Below, piece by piece: positions 32,055 to 44,553 of a stretch of 64,000 nt of DNA (position 1 is the stretch's first letter; every line of letters starts with the position of its first letter). Source of the stretch: Guyanagaster necrorhizus (Eukaryota > Basidiomycota > Agaricomycetes > Agaricales > Physalacriaceae); NCBI RefSeq assembly GCF_019112545.1, contig NW_025064886.1:9267-73266 (forward strand), written 5' to 3'. Position numbers and translations under genes: made by a program. The notes beneath the pieces were generated by a model. The model saw only the letters and a list, made by a program, of their open reading frames with translations, had not been told where the DNA came from and made no database searches.

Positions 32055-33026
32055 TTATCCTCTTCTTAAGACTATTATCCTGATGGCTTAATTTACAGAT
32101 AGTTTATACTCATGTATGGCTTTGTCAGTGTTTATCTGCTTCTTGTTCACTCATTGGTTAGATTCTGGTCCATATCCCTTCCAACTGACAAGGTAGTTGA
32201 CCATTGTCATTGTCTCACTGCCTTTTGCCCTGATTTTATATAGTTTGTGGTTTAAAATCTGGTCAACTTCATAGTGTTCTTTATTGTTGATCAGGTCAGA
32301 GGGTGGAGGCAGAGGCCATTGTTGATTAGAGAAGGCCAGTGTGATGTAAGAGGTTAATAATATCTCATTAAAGATATCATGGATTTTTCAAGTGGCTGGT
32401 AACTTGAGTTTGTAAGTGCTAGCCCCAATTTTGTATATTATTGAAAATGGGCTGGTGTGCTTATCAGCTTGCATTTCAGGTGTAGAAGGTGAAGGTTAGA
32501 GGTGTTGAGCCATACTTTATCACTGACAATATATATATGTGCAGGTTGATGATATTTGTTGTATTGGGCTTTCATTGCTGACACTGCTTTTTCAAGGGCC
32601 ACTTTTGTCTTGGCATAGATTTTGGCTATGATAGTGGTGAAGTCTATAAATGCAGGGGTTCTGGTGTGATATCACTTGGTTTGCATAACATTCAGGTGTC
32701 AGTCATAGTTGACAAAGAATAGTGTCTTCTCTGTTGCTGAGTGGACCTGATTATTATGCTGAAAGATGGCAAGAGCCAGCCATTCCACTCAGTCATCTTA
32801 TTGGTAGTTAATAAATAGGCAGAGATATTTCTCCACTTCTTGGTTTGCATGTTCTGTCTGGCTATCAGTTTGTGGATGATATGCAGTGGATATGTTGTGC
32901 ATAATATTCAGGAGATAATAAAGATTATTTAAGAATTTAGAGACAAATTGGGGTCTCCTGTCAGAGATGACCACCTGAGACATACTGTACTTGATGTAAA
33001 TCTCATTGTGTAGGATTTTCACCTAC
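32055..33026 (-). pseudogene. pol: A7 integrase C-terminal part with chromodomain
   Basis: Minus-strand reading: integrase core text (KILHNEIYIKYSMSQVVISDRRPQFVSKFL; YHPQTDSQTEHANQEVEKYLCLFINY) at 32,800-33,020, then the C-terminal domain, and the chromodomain (EHYEVDQILNHKLYKI, then YLVSWKGYGPESNQ) near 32,130-32,290. It stops at S2 in the conserved LTSEE-W-A-KILH stretch. The N-terminal half, ending in LTSEE, is at 47,446 on the other strand, so this gene was split by S and then separated by inversion. Confidence 0.85.
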
Positions 33027-34442
33027 TGATGTGCTTGGTAATGGCTAAGTGACTAAGAGAAGTGAATGAGGAATGAACTCTCAATCACTAACACCTAACC
33101 ACTCAATACACAATCACTAAATACAGTTGAGGTCAGTTGTTTCAAGTATGATAAAAGCACTCTTGCAGTCTTAAATAAAATCAAAGAAACAGTCAATAAA
33201 GACAGTTATTCAACTCTATCTTGCTTTCAAAGATGCAATACTCATGAGAGTAGTTTATAGCAATATTTAAGTATAATTAGGACTTAGAATCAATGCCAAA
33301 TTATGCTCCAAATCAACTTAGAATATTCCAAAACCCAATGAACTCTAAAACCCAAATACTAAGTCTATCAAGCACTTAGGCTTGACTAGCTGCACTCTTG
33401 GCTGGCTAGCAGTCCTCAAAACCAAAGAACTTGTATTCTGATGCTGAAACCCTTATAGTTTGAAACCCAAATTAATTCAAAACCCAAAATATAGTTATTA
33501 TTCCAATCTAATTCTCTCTCTAAGTGACAAAGCAACTTAAATAAATCACTAAGTCAAAGCAGAACTCAAAATCTGTTGTCCCAGGGACTAGCTACAGTGG
33601 GCTAGAAGGCCTGAATGCAGGGGTGGGTCGCTTGCTTGCTATTTCCCTCCCATTCCCTTCTTTTATACACCAACAACAGGTACAGAATCTATAAATAAAG
33701 TATTTAAAATAATATTTCTCCTGTTCAAAGCTGAATCATGCCATTATTCCAGAATGGCAGCACTCCTGGACCCCCCTAGGCTTGCCCAGACCTGCCTGGC
33801 CATCAGACAGCTTTATTTTAAGCCTACAGTGCCTGTGGGTACCTAACTCCTTTCTGTCTACTCAGAGTTTTAATCCTCTGAGTTATTCTTAGTAGCTCAA
33901 TTGATCAGACCTGGTCAGGCCTGGTCAACCAGTTCTATCCACTCTATTCCTCTCAATTCTAAGTCCCTTAGGTCATCTGATACCTAGAAAATTTGGACTT
34001 AGGCATTTGAGTCAAAACTCATAGTGCTAGCCACAGATCATTAGGTCTCTCTTCTTACTGCTTCTGGATGATGCTATCTCTACTCAATACTCCACAACTG
34101 GCTATGGTATTATACCCCTAGCTGTCTTAGAATATACTCATCTTAGTGGCATGTAGAATTGGCTCTATTTGAGGTACTATTTCTAAGTTCAACTTGGACT
34201 TAGTATTTTCCAAGGTGTGGTGCCAAACTTTTCTAAGTTTAAACCTGACTTAGGATTTTTATCCTTAGGCCATGTTATTTTACAAAGTCCCTTTTGGACT
34301 TAGTATTAGTGACTAGCATGACTATCAGCTCAGAGCCTCAGCCATAGTTCTCTACTGGCTAATGATTCTCAGTTACTAGCATATTCTAGTGTGTTATGCA
34401 GAATTTGCAAATTATAGGGCTGGACATGTAGTCTGCATATCA
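33027..34442 (-). repeat. S2: repeat S, 1416 bp, left inversion boundary
   Basis: TGATGTGCTTGG to CTGCATATCA. Nearly identical to S3 reversed (same 1416-bp length, same ATATCA end); S1 is visibly more different. Left flank CTAC (33023-33026) is A7 integrase; right flank (34443) is the middle of an A5 LTR. No direct duplication across this copy, as expected for a recombined one. Strand inferred from TATAAAAG. Confidence 0.8.
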
Positions 34443-34719
34443 ATGACACTGGACAAAATGCTCTATAATGTCAAGATGCACAATTAAGTAGTTATATCTT
34501 TAGATGAATGATGACTAGTATATAAGTAGTATAGCTCTCACTGTAGTATCTCCAGCTTTGAACTAAAGCTTATTCTTTATTATCTTATTTTGAGCCAGTC
34601 ATAAGGTCTTACAACATATAGACAAACAGACACATATAGTGGACTCTGATGTGACTGCTCAAATATGAAGCAGTATCAGTTTATCACATCTTTCAGTCAT
34701 ATGTTATTTGGGCTTAACA
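34443..34719 (+). repeat. A5 5' LTR, truncated to 277 bp
   Basis: Starts inside the LTR at ATGACACTGGACAAAA (compare 14,342 in A4) and ends GCTTAACA. The U3 side is missing beyond S2. Followed by the primer-site relic TTAGCTTGAAGCT. Confidence 0.85.
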
Positions 34720-34775
34720 ATTAGCTTGAAGCTTCTAGCTTTCCTTTCTCAAGCCCAATTGTGCTGAGAAACCAA

Positions 34776-36240
34776 ATGCCCTCTGCACTCAATCCATCAG
34801 ATCTGAACTTTATCTATAAGTTCTTTGAACTCCTTGCTTTTATTATCAGAATATTATTAGGCTTATTGGTGATCATACAGCTGTGCCATAGATGCTAATT
34901 AATTACAGCCTGGGCAATTTATCATTATCAAGAATTCCAACACATCTGCCAAATCTTACACAATATCACTCCTGATCTCTCTCTTCATGACAGCTCTCCC
35001 TCTGCCTGACAGTCCTTTCAGCCCATGGAAGGAACCATACTCAAAACTGACTCTGGAGACATGCCTTTGCAATATTCTCAGGAAGAAGAGGAATATTGAT
35101 ATCCACTCCAACCCCTGACAGCTGTCATCCAAAACAGTGATGACCCTTAGGCTACAGAGTTTCAAAGACCAAGGCTTGAAATGCCAATCCTGCAAGTTGA
35201 GCACATAGACATCACCAGCTGCATCCCTACAATGAGGGCCACCCCCTCAACTGCACCCTCTGAGCCTGGCATTGGATGCCATGCCAGAGACTCTCTTGAT
35301 GCCTCTGAGGTGGCTTGAGAGAATAGAAGTCCCCTATTTAACAGCAACCATGGATCTCTATATATGACACCTACAGGAAGCAGAGAGAGTTTCTTTGCTG
35401 AGCTATACATTGAAAACTAGAGCACTAACAGCAAGGAGAATAGAACTGGCATTGTTGGAACTGATGATGTATATTTCACTGATGACAGCAATGAGCAGCA
35501 GTATTGGAGAAATGCTATCTTCAAAGTTGAGTGAATGGAATGGTATCAGAGATGCTGCAAGACATGCAGAGTAAGAAGCACATGAATAACACCAGGCTTA
35601 TCACAACCAACTGAGCCTATTAATCCAGTCCTCTCTCCAGAGAACAAAGTTTGATGTACTGACTCTCTTGCCAAGTACATCCAGAAGCAGGTGTGAGTCG
35701 AGTATAAGGCTGCTAGAGAGAACACCCTCTTCAAGCAGTACCTCTGAGCACAAGAAAGGCATGACTGAAGGAGGAGCTTGGAGAACTCTAGAATCTCCAT
35801 CATTGATTATATCCTTGTCAACTCCCCTACCCTGTTCTAGGAGTCCAGCACTCCCACCATATCTGAGTCTGACCCATAGGCAGTACTCCTCAAGAGTGTT
35901 ATCTATGTGAATAATATCCACTGACAAGTGTTACTTGACCTTGATGATGACTGCCTGTTATTATACAGGACTAATTTCATCACCAAAACTGATAATATTC
36001 TAAGCTGGGACAGAGATCTTTCTAGTCACAGCAGAGACCTCAGAGGTAATGAGGAGCACATTGACTCCACTGGAAACCTCAAGTGGATTTTGGACAGATG
36101 CATCACATCTCTCTTTCTCCAACTCTGCTTCTATCAAAACTTCTGCCAATATCACAGAACAGTGATGGTGGAAGCAGCAAGAAACAAGGCCCTTGAGAAG
36201 CAACAATGAAGGCAACATCCTTCTCCCTGCCCCAGATCTG
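34776..36240 (+). pseudogene. A5 ORF1 remnant
   Basis: ATG at 34776, then YKFFELLAFIIRILLGLLVIIQLC and AIYHYQEFQHI. The middle and C-terminal parts are close to A4 and have stops. The region near 36,200-36,290 is serine-rich (TSSSSSQAD) and leads into gag. Confidence 0.75.
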
Positions 36241-38019
36241 ATGATGCTGGACTCAGCAACTAGCAGCAGCAGCAGCCAGGCTGATCCAGACACTTACAAT
36301 CTGCTTGACAACAATTCTCTTGATGAGGGGGATGAGGGTAAGATAGACAATGAGGAGAAGGATCTCCTCTCTGAGTGGGAAAGTGTATTCATGAAGCACC
36401 CAACAGAAGAAGAATTGGCAAGAAGGGCACAGGAGAAGTGCCAAGAGAAATTTTTATGGCTATACTATGAAGGAGCAGCCTCTCTATGGATGGACAACAC
36501 CTGGTTGGTGTTGTCTATGAGACTAAGGTATACCACCACCAACTAAGTTAAGCATGCAGATATTATTCAATATGCAGCCACTGAGCAAGCTATTTTTATT
36601 TACAATAAAAAATATTTAGGACACTAACTAGTGCCACTACCAGCATATAAGTCCAGATTCAACATTGAACTAATGTCATAGATGCTGAGCATAGCATCTA
36701 GCTAGGCTGTTTATATAGCACCTTCAATCCAAACCACATCTCTCTGATATACATTCACCATCTCAGCCACAAGATCTATATCAAAACCCATGCACTCAAC
36801 TCATGCACTGACCCTTTGCCAGTCAGCCACCATCAGACAAGGCTGAAGAGAGTGGGAGTGGAAAGGCTCTAGCAGCACCTCCACTCAAAGAAGATGACTC
36901 TGAAGTGCTCAAATTAGGATTCACCATCTAAAATAGGCATATCATACACAAGAAAGCTCCACCATCAGGAAGTCCCATCACTAATGATGGCTCCCTCTAT
37001 TCTTTCTCAGGACCCCTAATATCCTGGAACATCCCATTATTTAGTAAAATCTCAAACCCTATGATGGCACTTATAGCTGATGCCACTATTCTCAACTGCA
37101 AGCCAGTTCTCATGTGCAAACCCTGCTCTTTCAGAGGAGCATCTGAGGATATTGACTGATTTCTCACTGACTGTGACTAGTATTTCCAGATCTTTGCTTC
37201 ATACTTTCTCCTTGACATGTACAAGGTAATATTCACTATAACTCACATAGAGGACAAGATAAAAATGTGGTGGGTATTATTAGCTCCCATATTCTGGTCA
37301 ACCATGTGACAGCATCACTGAATGCTCTTATAGCCAGTGCTCAAACAGATAATTATTGACAAGTTCACAGACTCAGCCATACAGAAGGTGTATAAACAGA
37401 AGATGAAAGAGTACAAGATGGCCAACAAACCAGCTACTGAATACTTCAACAAGCTGGAATGATTCAGTAAGCTTGCTGGAGTCCAGGATGATGTCACAGA
37501 CACAGGCTGTATGGTTGAGTATATAAAGATAGAAGAACCACTCTTCTATCTGAAGATAATCTCAGATCTCAGACAGAATATCTCAAAGGAGTACAACATA
37601 TGAAAGAAACACATCATCATAATATACAGGGAAAAACAGTGGCAGCAGACCAAACAGATCACTCTGTCCATCAGCAGATAGAAGCACTAAAGACAAGAGG
37701 CAAGACCTAATATCTCCAATCTGATCACATCTGCCAAGCCTAGCAGCTCAACTCTAACTTCCTTATATGGCAAGAAGAAAACTGGTATGAGCACAACATT
37801 TATCAGAATAGATAAGCTGATAGATGTGAATCGACTTAAGAAGGAGAGCAAGTGCTTCAATTGTGATCAGAAGGACCATATAGCATAGGACTGTCTACAG
37901 AAGAAGAACAAGTGTACTAGAGAAGACCTTTGGACACTGATTGCCCAATTACAAAAGGAAGAAGAGGATCTTAGATCAGAAACAAAGGTTGAGGAAGTAA
38001 AAGATAGAGCCAGACAGTG
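36230..38019 (+). pseudogene. gag: A5 Gag remnant
   Basis: Opens with NSLDEGDEGKIDNEEKDLL, EEELARRAQEKCQEKFLWLYYEGAASLWMDN-type text. Core segments: SFRGASEDID, DMYKVIFTITHIEDKIKMWW, VYKQKMKEYKMANKPATEYFNKLE. The decayed knuckle at about 37,852-37,893 reads CFNCDQKDHIA-stop-DC. Ends GCCAGACAGTGA followed by GTGATTCCACTG, the conserved stop context. Confidence 0.82.
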
Positions 38020-38338
38020 AGTGATTCCACTGACTCAGCTAAAATAATGAGTGGTGTGTCACAAACAGATGCTGGACAGACTGATTATATCTCTGTAGTA
38101 CCACCTATGTCTAAATTATATGTGCATTCAAATATATCTAACTTCACCACTCAAACACAAGAATTGCCTAAAGAACCAACTCAACTGTCTATAGGCTGAA
38201 CAGAGGCAGCAAGCTCCATCAGCTGGCTAAAGCCATTTAATACTGAATAGACTTAGTGAGTGATCAAGAATATAAAGGATGAAGCATCAGCAAAAGTGAT
38301 GCTAAGAAACTGGATCTATAAGACTCAAACCAAAGAAG
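37980..38338 (+). pseudogene. pol: A5 Pol N-terminal piece
   Basis: Linker with SDSTDSAKIMSG..., then AASSISWLKPFNTE and AKVMLRNWIYKTQTKEV, cut by the A6 3' LTR. Continues, after removal of A6, into 22901 downward on the other strand. Confidence 0.85.
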
Positions 38339-38798
38339 TGTTAGATTCAAGTGTCACATGAGCAGAAACACATGATAAACAGAAGCTGCCTCACACTTCA
38401 GGCAGTCAACTGAGTTCACTGATGCACTTCTGGATCATAGTGTCATAAGGCCAAGTGAATCAGCTCAAGAATAGAATAGTATAAAGATAAACTTTAGCTC
38501 AAAGCTAGAGTTTCCAGCAAAATCAAGCTGTCTTAAATACTGTACAAGTCTTGCTAATAATACTACTACCACCTATTGTATGTTTTTGAGTCCATTGTGC
38601 TCATTGTCCTGGAACATCACTACTGTACACAAGAGGGTGATTGTGTATCATTGGTTATGCTGTCACATCAAAAGACAATGATGAACTTGGCTAGTTGTAA
38701 TGATTAAGCTTTATCTTACAGTCTTAAGTGCTTGTGTTAGTGCCCTGACTAAGCATAAATAGGGGTTAATCATAAAAGAAAATAAAAAAATCATAACA
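38339..38798 (-). repeat. A6 3' LTR, 460 bp
   Basis: TGTTAGATTC to ATCATAACA, followed by the polypurine tract (38799-38814, CTTAAGGAGGGGGTAA on the minus strand). Outer flank AGAAG (38334-38338) is the reverse of CTTCT at 22897-22901. Confidence 0.92.
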
Positions 38799-41419
38799 TT
38801 ACCCCCTCCTTAAGACCATCATTCTGATGGCTTAATTTAGAGATAATTCATAGTCATATATGGCATCATCAGTGGACATGTGTTTTTCATTTACTCACTA
38901 GTTTGATTCAGGGCTATAACCTTTCCAGCTGACCAAATAGTCAACTGTTGTTATCATCCTACCTTCTTTTGCCTTTATTTTTCATGATTTATAATTTAAA
39001 ACTTGGTTGATTTTATAGTGTTCTTCATTGTCAACAAGGTCTAGCAGAGGTGAAGGTGGGCATTTCTGATTTGGGAATGCTGATGCAACATAAGGCATTA
39101 GTAGAGATTCATAGAAAATATCATGTATTTTCCAGATTGGTGGAAGACACAGTTTATAGGCTGAAGCCTCAATTTTAGCCAGGACTTAGAATAGGCCAGT
39201 TCATTTGTCTGCTAATTTGTGCTTTAGGCATGGTAGGTGAAGGTTGGTGGTGTCAAGCCAGATCCGATCATGGATTATGTATTCATGAGTGATACAGTGG
39301 TGTTTGTCATACTGATTTTTCATAGTTAATGCAGCCTTTTTAAGGGCTGTCTTCATCTCAGCATGGATCTTTGTCCTAGTAGTCACAAAGTCTGTTGAAG
39401 CAGGAGTTGTAGTTCAATGACATTTGATTTGTGTTACATTTGGGTGTCAGCCATGGTTGATGAAGAATGAGGTTTTGCCTGTGGCTGAGTGTATCCAATT
39501 GTTGTGTTAGGAGGTAGCAAGAGCCAGCCATTCAACCCAGTCATTCTATCAGTAATTAATGAAGAGACAGAGGTATTTTTCCACCTCTTGATTGACTTGC
39601 TCTGTCTGGCCATTGGTCTGTGAGTGGTATACTATAGAAGCATTGTGCTTGATGTTTAAGAGTCAGTATAGGTTATCTAGAAATTTAGACATGAACTGAG
39701 GTCCTCTATCTGAGATGACAATCTGAGACATGCCATACTTGGCATAGACTTCATCATGCAAGATCTTGGCTCACTCTTCAGAGGTCAATTCTGGCAAACA
39801 AGTAATTGAGATGATCACTTTTAAGAATTGATCAACTATGATGAGAATAGCATCATAGCCATTATTTTCTGATAATCTGGTGACCATATCAACTGAAATA
39901 TGAGTTTATAGTGAAGATAGAACCTCATTTGGGTGGAGTGGTGCAGCCTGTGATCATGTTGATAACTTCTCTCTCTGGCAAACTTTGCACACTTTAACAT
40001 ACTATGTGATATCATTACCCATCTTCAGCCATCAATATTCTCATAGTATGAGTTTCTTTGTCTTGGCAACATCAGAGTGATCAGCTGTTGCATGATCATG
40101 ACAGGTGGCAATGATCTCACTATAGAGAGTATGATCCTTTGGGATGTAGATCCACCTATTATAGCAGATCAACCCTTCTTCTTTTGTCATTCCCCACTCA
40201 TAATTAAGCAATGAGACTACCTGCTGATCCTATTTCTGGCTATCCTGTATTGCACTTTTGATCTATTTATAGATCTCTTCCTCTGTTGGCATTATTATAG
40301 CCTGGAAGTGTTCAGACCTTAATAATGTGACTCCTTCATTATTATTTCCCCTCTGATTATGGTCAGCTCATTGGGAGAGTAGATTGGCTTTCTTGTTCAC
40401 TGTACCAGCTTTATGATGAAGCATATATTGGTACTGGCTGAGTTCTGTTACCCATTAGGCTTGTCTTCAGTTCAGTTTTTGTGGTTGTCAGAAATACTAT
40501 AGATTTTGATGATCAGTCCATATTTTAAATATTTCTGCCACTCCAATTAGGTAGTGTCTCCACTCCTCTAATGCTAACATGATAGTGAGTAGCTCTTTAT
40601 CATAGATTTCATAATTCTGTTCAGTGACAGTTAGCACCTTGGAGAGGAAGGCTACTGGTCGCTATTTTCTATCTTGCTTCTAGAACAAGACAGCACTGAT
40701 AGCCTCTTCACTGAAGTCAGCTTCCACACAGAACTTCTCATTCTATATAGAGATTATGAGAATTATGTTTTCAGCTAATCATCCTTTGAGGTTGTCAAAT
40801 GCATCTTGTTGGGAGAGCCCTTAGATCCAGAGTGCATTGCCAGTTAGTTGGGTCATTAGTTGAACCATCTTACTGTAGTCCTTAATAAATCATTGGTAGA
40901 AATTTGTAAAGCTAAGGAAGGATTGTAATTCCTTCTTTTTGGCTGGTTCTGGCCACTCCACCACTCCTGCTACCTTGATGGGGTCCATTCTAATACTCCT
41001 CTCGCTGATGGTGACTCTAAGGTATTCAGTTTTGAGTATCTCAAATTCACACTTCTCTGTCTTGAGGAATAGCTTATGCTTTCTTATCAGAGTCAGTACT
41101 TGTTATACTATCCTTCTGTGCTCCTCTTTTGTCTTTGATATGATCAAAATATCATCAAGATATATAGTGACCTTTTCAGTAGAGATGAGATCTTTAAAGA
41201 TATCATTCATCATCTATTAGAATGTTATAGAAGAGTTGGTGAGCTCAAAAAACATTATGATTGGTTTGAAGAGGCCTTGGTTGGTTTGGAAGGCCACTTT
41301 CCACTCATCTCTCTCTTTGATCCATATATTATTATACTCCCACCAGACATCGAGTTTGGTGTAATATTGGATGCTCTGCAACTTATCCATTAGTTCTAAG
41401 ATTAAGAGAAGAGGATAAC
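38799..41419 (-). pseudogene. pol: A6 Pol remnant, RT to chromodomain
   Basis: Minus-strand reading: RT from PLLLILELMDKL with YLDD kept (VTIYLDDILIIS near 41,150), RNase H near 40,700, integrase zinc-binding region near 40,100, integrase core with YGMSQIVISDRGPQF near 39,700, and a chromodomain (EHYKINQVLNYK; TVDYLVSWKGYSPESN) near 38,880-39,020. Ends LRRG-stop in the polypurine tract. Stops are scattered. N-terminal half is at 26640-29755. Confidence 0.88.
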
Positions 41420-41879
41420 TGTTATGATTTTTTCATTCTTTCCCTTGATTAACCTCTATTTATGCTTAGTCAGAGCACTAACACAGGTGCTTAAGACTGT
41501 GGGATAAAGCTTAGTCATCACAACTAGCTGAGTCCATCATTGTCTTTCAATGCAACAGCATTGCTCGATGATGCACAATCATCTTTTTATATACAGTAGT
41601 GATGCTCAAGGACAATAGGCACAAAGGACTTGATAACACACAATTAGCAGTAGTATATTTAGAACAGGACTTATACAGTATTTAAGAGGCTCACTCTCAC
41701 TGGTAAACCCCAGCTTTAAGCTAAAATTTATTCATCTCATTCTACCCTCAAGCCAATCTCATAGGCCTTGTGACACATCAATCTGATTATGCATCAGTGG
41801 ACTTGATCATTTTACCTGAAGTGTGAGGTAGCAGTCATTTATCACATGTAATTGGTTCATGTGATGCTTGAGTCTAACA
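41420..41879 (+). repeat. A7 5' LTR, 460 bp
   Basis: TGTTATGATTTTTTC to GTCTAACA. Outer flank ATAAC (41415-41419) reversed is GTTAT, the partner of ATTAT at 29751-29755. Primer site TTAGCTCAAAGCT follows; its LTR partner AGCTTTAAGCTAA has one mismatch. Confidence 0.92.
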
Positions 41880-42035
41880 ATTAGCTCAAAGCTTCTTCTT
41901 CCTTTTTCTCATGCACAACTGTGTAGAGGAAATTGAACATCTTTTATCAAATCTGCCAAAGCTTTTTAGCTTCCCTTTCTTGATGCACATCAAAGAAGCA
42001 CAAAAAGACAACTCTTATCACTCTCTATCTATGAC

Positions 42036-43310
42036 ATGAACTTCAATCTCACTATCAATTCCCATGAAATCACTCTCACCATTCTCAGATCTGTATTGGC
42101 TGAAATAGTCAGAAACTATCAGCCATCATCACAGAATGTCCCCATCCATCATCTCTTTCCAAACCTCTCTCTCCTAATCAGAAACCCCTCTCAGCCTGAA
42201 TCAGAGCCTCAAAGTAGGCCTGACAACATGGATAAAAAGGATCCTCAAAGAGAAGAACCTTAGAAACCCACCCATCTCCTGACCTCTGACTCCAAACTTC
42301 TCAATGAGCTGGTGGAAGAGGAGAAGGCCAAGCTCAGCCAGCAGTGGAGAGATGAGCTCAATGAGCAGCATCAATAGCTGGCTGGAATCAGCCAACCAGA
42401 TGGATGGAGCTCTGCCCTAAGAGCCTAGAGACACCACAAGTGGGCTCCAGACACTGAATGGAACAAAGACCCAGCTGATGACCCCTATGTCTATGATCAA
42501 TGGGAAAATTCAGAGTGGAACAATATCAGCATCAGATGGAGCACTGCCTTAAGAGTCTGAGGACACTATGAGTGGGTCCCAGGCACTAAGTGGAATGAGG
42601 ATCCCACAGATGATCCTTATACCTCTAACTGATGGGAAGATCCAGAACAGAACAATACCAGAGGAAATGAGGCAAGTACTGAATGGGGCCTATCTCCAAC
42701 TGATTCAGACAGATCACCAAGAGGCTAAAAATGGCCCCCAGACACCAAATAAGATGAGGACCCTGCAGATGACTCTTATTTCTACAACTGGTGGAATGAT
42801 CTCAGCAGCAACATCACTGAAGATGACACAGATAGTATCAGCTACCTGTCTGATAAAAGTTCTATCTCCAAAAGGAATGGAATTTAGCAACCACGAAGGA
42901 TCCAGATCAGTAACCAGGCTCTCTGACAGTTTTTATATAGGTGGCTCATCATTCTATTCCTTAACTCTGACTTCTATAATGATTTTCAACAGTACATCAA
43001 GAAGATCAACAGAGAAAAGGAGTGGCAGCAGAATGCTGAGAATGAATGAGCCTAGAACTCCTCATCTTAGGACTTCTCTGACAAGGTTTATTTCTCTTGG
43101 AATAGACAGGAAAGAAGACAGAGAAAGGAGAGACCCTTTCTTCCTAAGTAACCTGTGGCCTAAGTTGATAACCAAAGAAGAGTGGAGAAGGAGAGAAGCC
43201 AAATTGGGAAGAAAGGAAGAAACTCAGTGAGAACCTGGAGATCTGAGGCAGTCAGCACTAGAGATGCCCCTGATGTCACTATAAGAAGCCAGGACCCTGG
43301 CCACTGAGAA
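42036..43310 (+). pseudogene. A7 ORF1 variant with a different N-terminal half
   Basis: Starts MNFNLTINSHEITLTILRSV and has no membrane segment, unlike the other family A copies. The middle holds tandem units (see 42400-42800). The C-terminal part still carries the family block: ISNQAL, QFLYRWLIILFLNSDFYNDFQQYIKKIN, counterpart of VSDRALQRFL...FLNPEFQRLFSRYSRELEE. So the N-terminal module was exchanged. Several stops and possible frame changes. The acidic N-terminal region of gag that should follow is missing. Confidence 0.68.
42400..42800 (+). repeat. Tandem ~130-bp units in A7 ORF1
   Basis: Three degenerate units of about 43 codons with the shared pattern W-x-PxTxW/K..DP-x-DD(P/S)Y-x-Y/S..W: HHKWAPDTEWNKDPADDPY, HYEWVPGTKWNEDPTDDPY, and KWPPDTK.DEDPADDSY. 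Not seen in A1 or A2 ORF1. Confidence 0.65.
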
Positions 43311-43319
43311 GTGACAATG

Positions 43320-44553
43320 AACAAGGAAATGATATCCAAACCTGTGGACTGGCAGAGAGAGCAGACTATTAGAGGCCTAGCCTCCATCTGATAAAGCAAG
43401 TGAGAGTGGAGCCAGGAAGGACCTGATCTGGAATGACCCAGAGATGGTCCAACTTGGGTTCACCATTTGGAACAGAGTAATAGTTCAAAAAGAGGAGCCA
43501 CTATAGAGAAGTCCAGTTGTAGATGATAATTTGCTCCACTTATTCCCCAGACTGCCACAGGAGTGGCAACAACCTCCATTCTCTGACTGGCCCAATCTGA
43601 TGGATGCACTACCCCATGATATAGCAATCCTCCAATGCTGCCCTGACCTCTTATGGAAACCCCATCCCTTCAAGGGAGCATCTGATGACATTGACCAATT
43701 CCTTGTAGACTGCAAACAATACTTTGAGATCTATATTGGATACTTAGGAACTGACATGAACAAGATTATCTTCACCATCTTCTATCTCAAGAAGAAGACA
43801 AAGACCTGATGGATTCTTATTTCTCCAAACTTCTGATCATCGACTCAGGAGCACTACTGATATCCTTCATGGCCAGTGTTTAAACAAATGCTTTATGACA
43901 AATTCATTGATCTGATGGTATAAGAAGTACACAAACAGAATATCAAAGAATATAAAATAGCTGATAAAGCAGCCATGAACTATTTCAATGAGCTAGAATG
44001 ACTGGCTAAGCTTGCCAGAATTTGAGACAACACTGCAAATAACAGCAGGATGATCAAGGCCCTCAAATAAGAGATCCCCTCCTCTTACATCACAATGATC
44101 TCTGTGATCAGCATTAAAGCTCTGATGCTGATTGGCTATAATGAGTGAAAGGAAAGGATCATCAAAATATACAAGGAGTGACAAAGACAGAAAGTGGAGT
44201 CATCAACTCTTTAAGACTATACCAAGAAACTGACACTGCCAACCCTGAATAAATCATCAGGGACAACTGCTGAAAAATCATCAGAACCCTCTATGGCCCT
44301 TGCCTATAGAATGCAGAAGACTGAGACCAGAACAATCTACACCAGGACTGAAAAGCTGATGGACATAGATCAGATAAAGAAGGAAGGCAAGTGCTTTAAC
44401 TGTGGCCAGAAGGGCCATATGGCCAAGAACTGCCCAAGGAAGAAGCAAACCTGAGAAGACATTCAGGCTCAGATCACTGAATTATAAAAGGAAGAAGAAG
44501 AACTTGGCATAGAAACCAAGGTTGAAGAAGTAAAAGATGGGGCTGACCAGTAA
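43320..44553 (+). pseudogene. gag: A7 Gag remnant, N-terminal part deleted
   Basis: Begins at the VDWQREQTIRG segment. The roughly 600 nt that encode the acidic region and EYQELYEQ in A2 are absent. Core present: LPQEWQQPPFSDWPNLMDALPHD-type text, FKGASDDIDQFLVDCKQYFEIY, KKKTKT. CCHC knuckle CFNCGQKGHMAKNC intact at 44392-44433. Stop TAA at 44551-44553 in the conserved GACCAGTAAGCAATTC context. Confidence 0.82.

Noticed and set aside
35546..36444. Minus-strand frames of 60-108 codons within A5 ORF1
   Set aside because: Antisense to recognisable A5 ORF1/gag text; no domain or conservation of their own.
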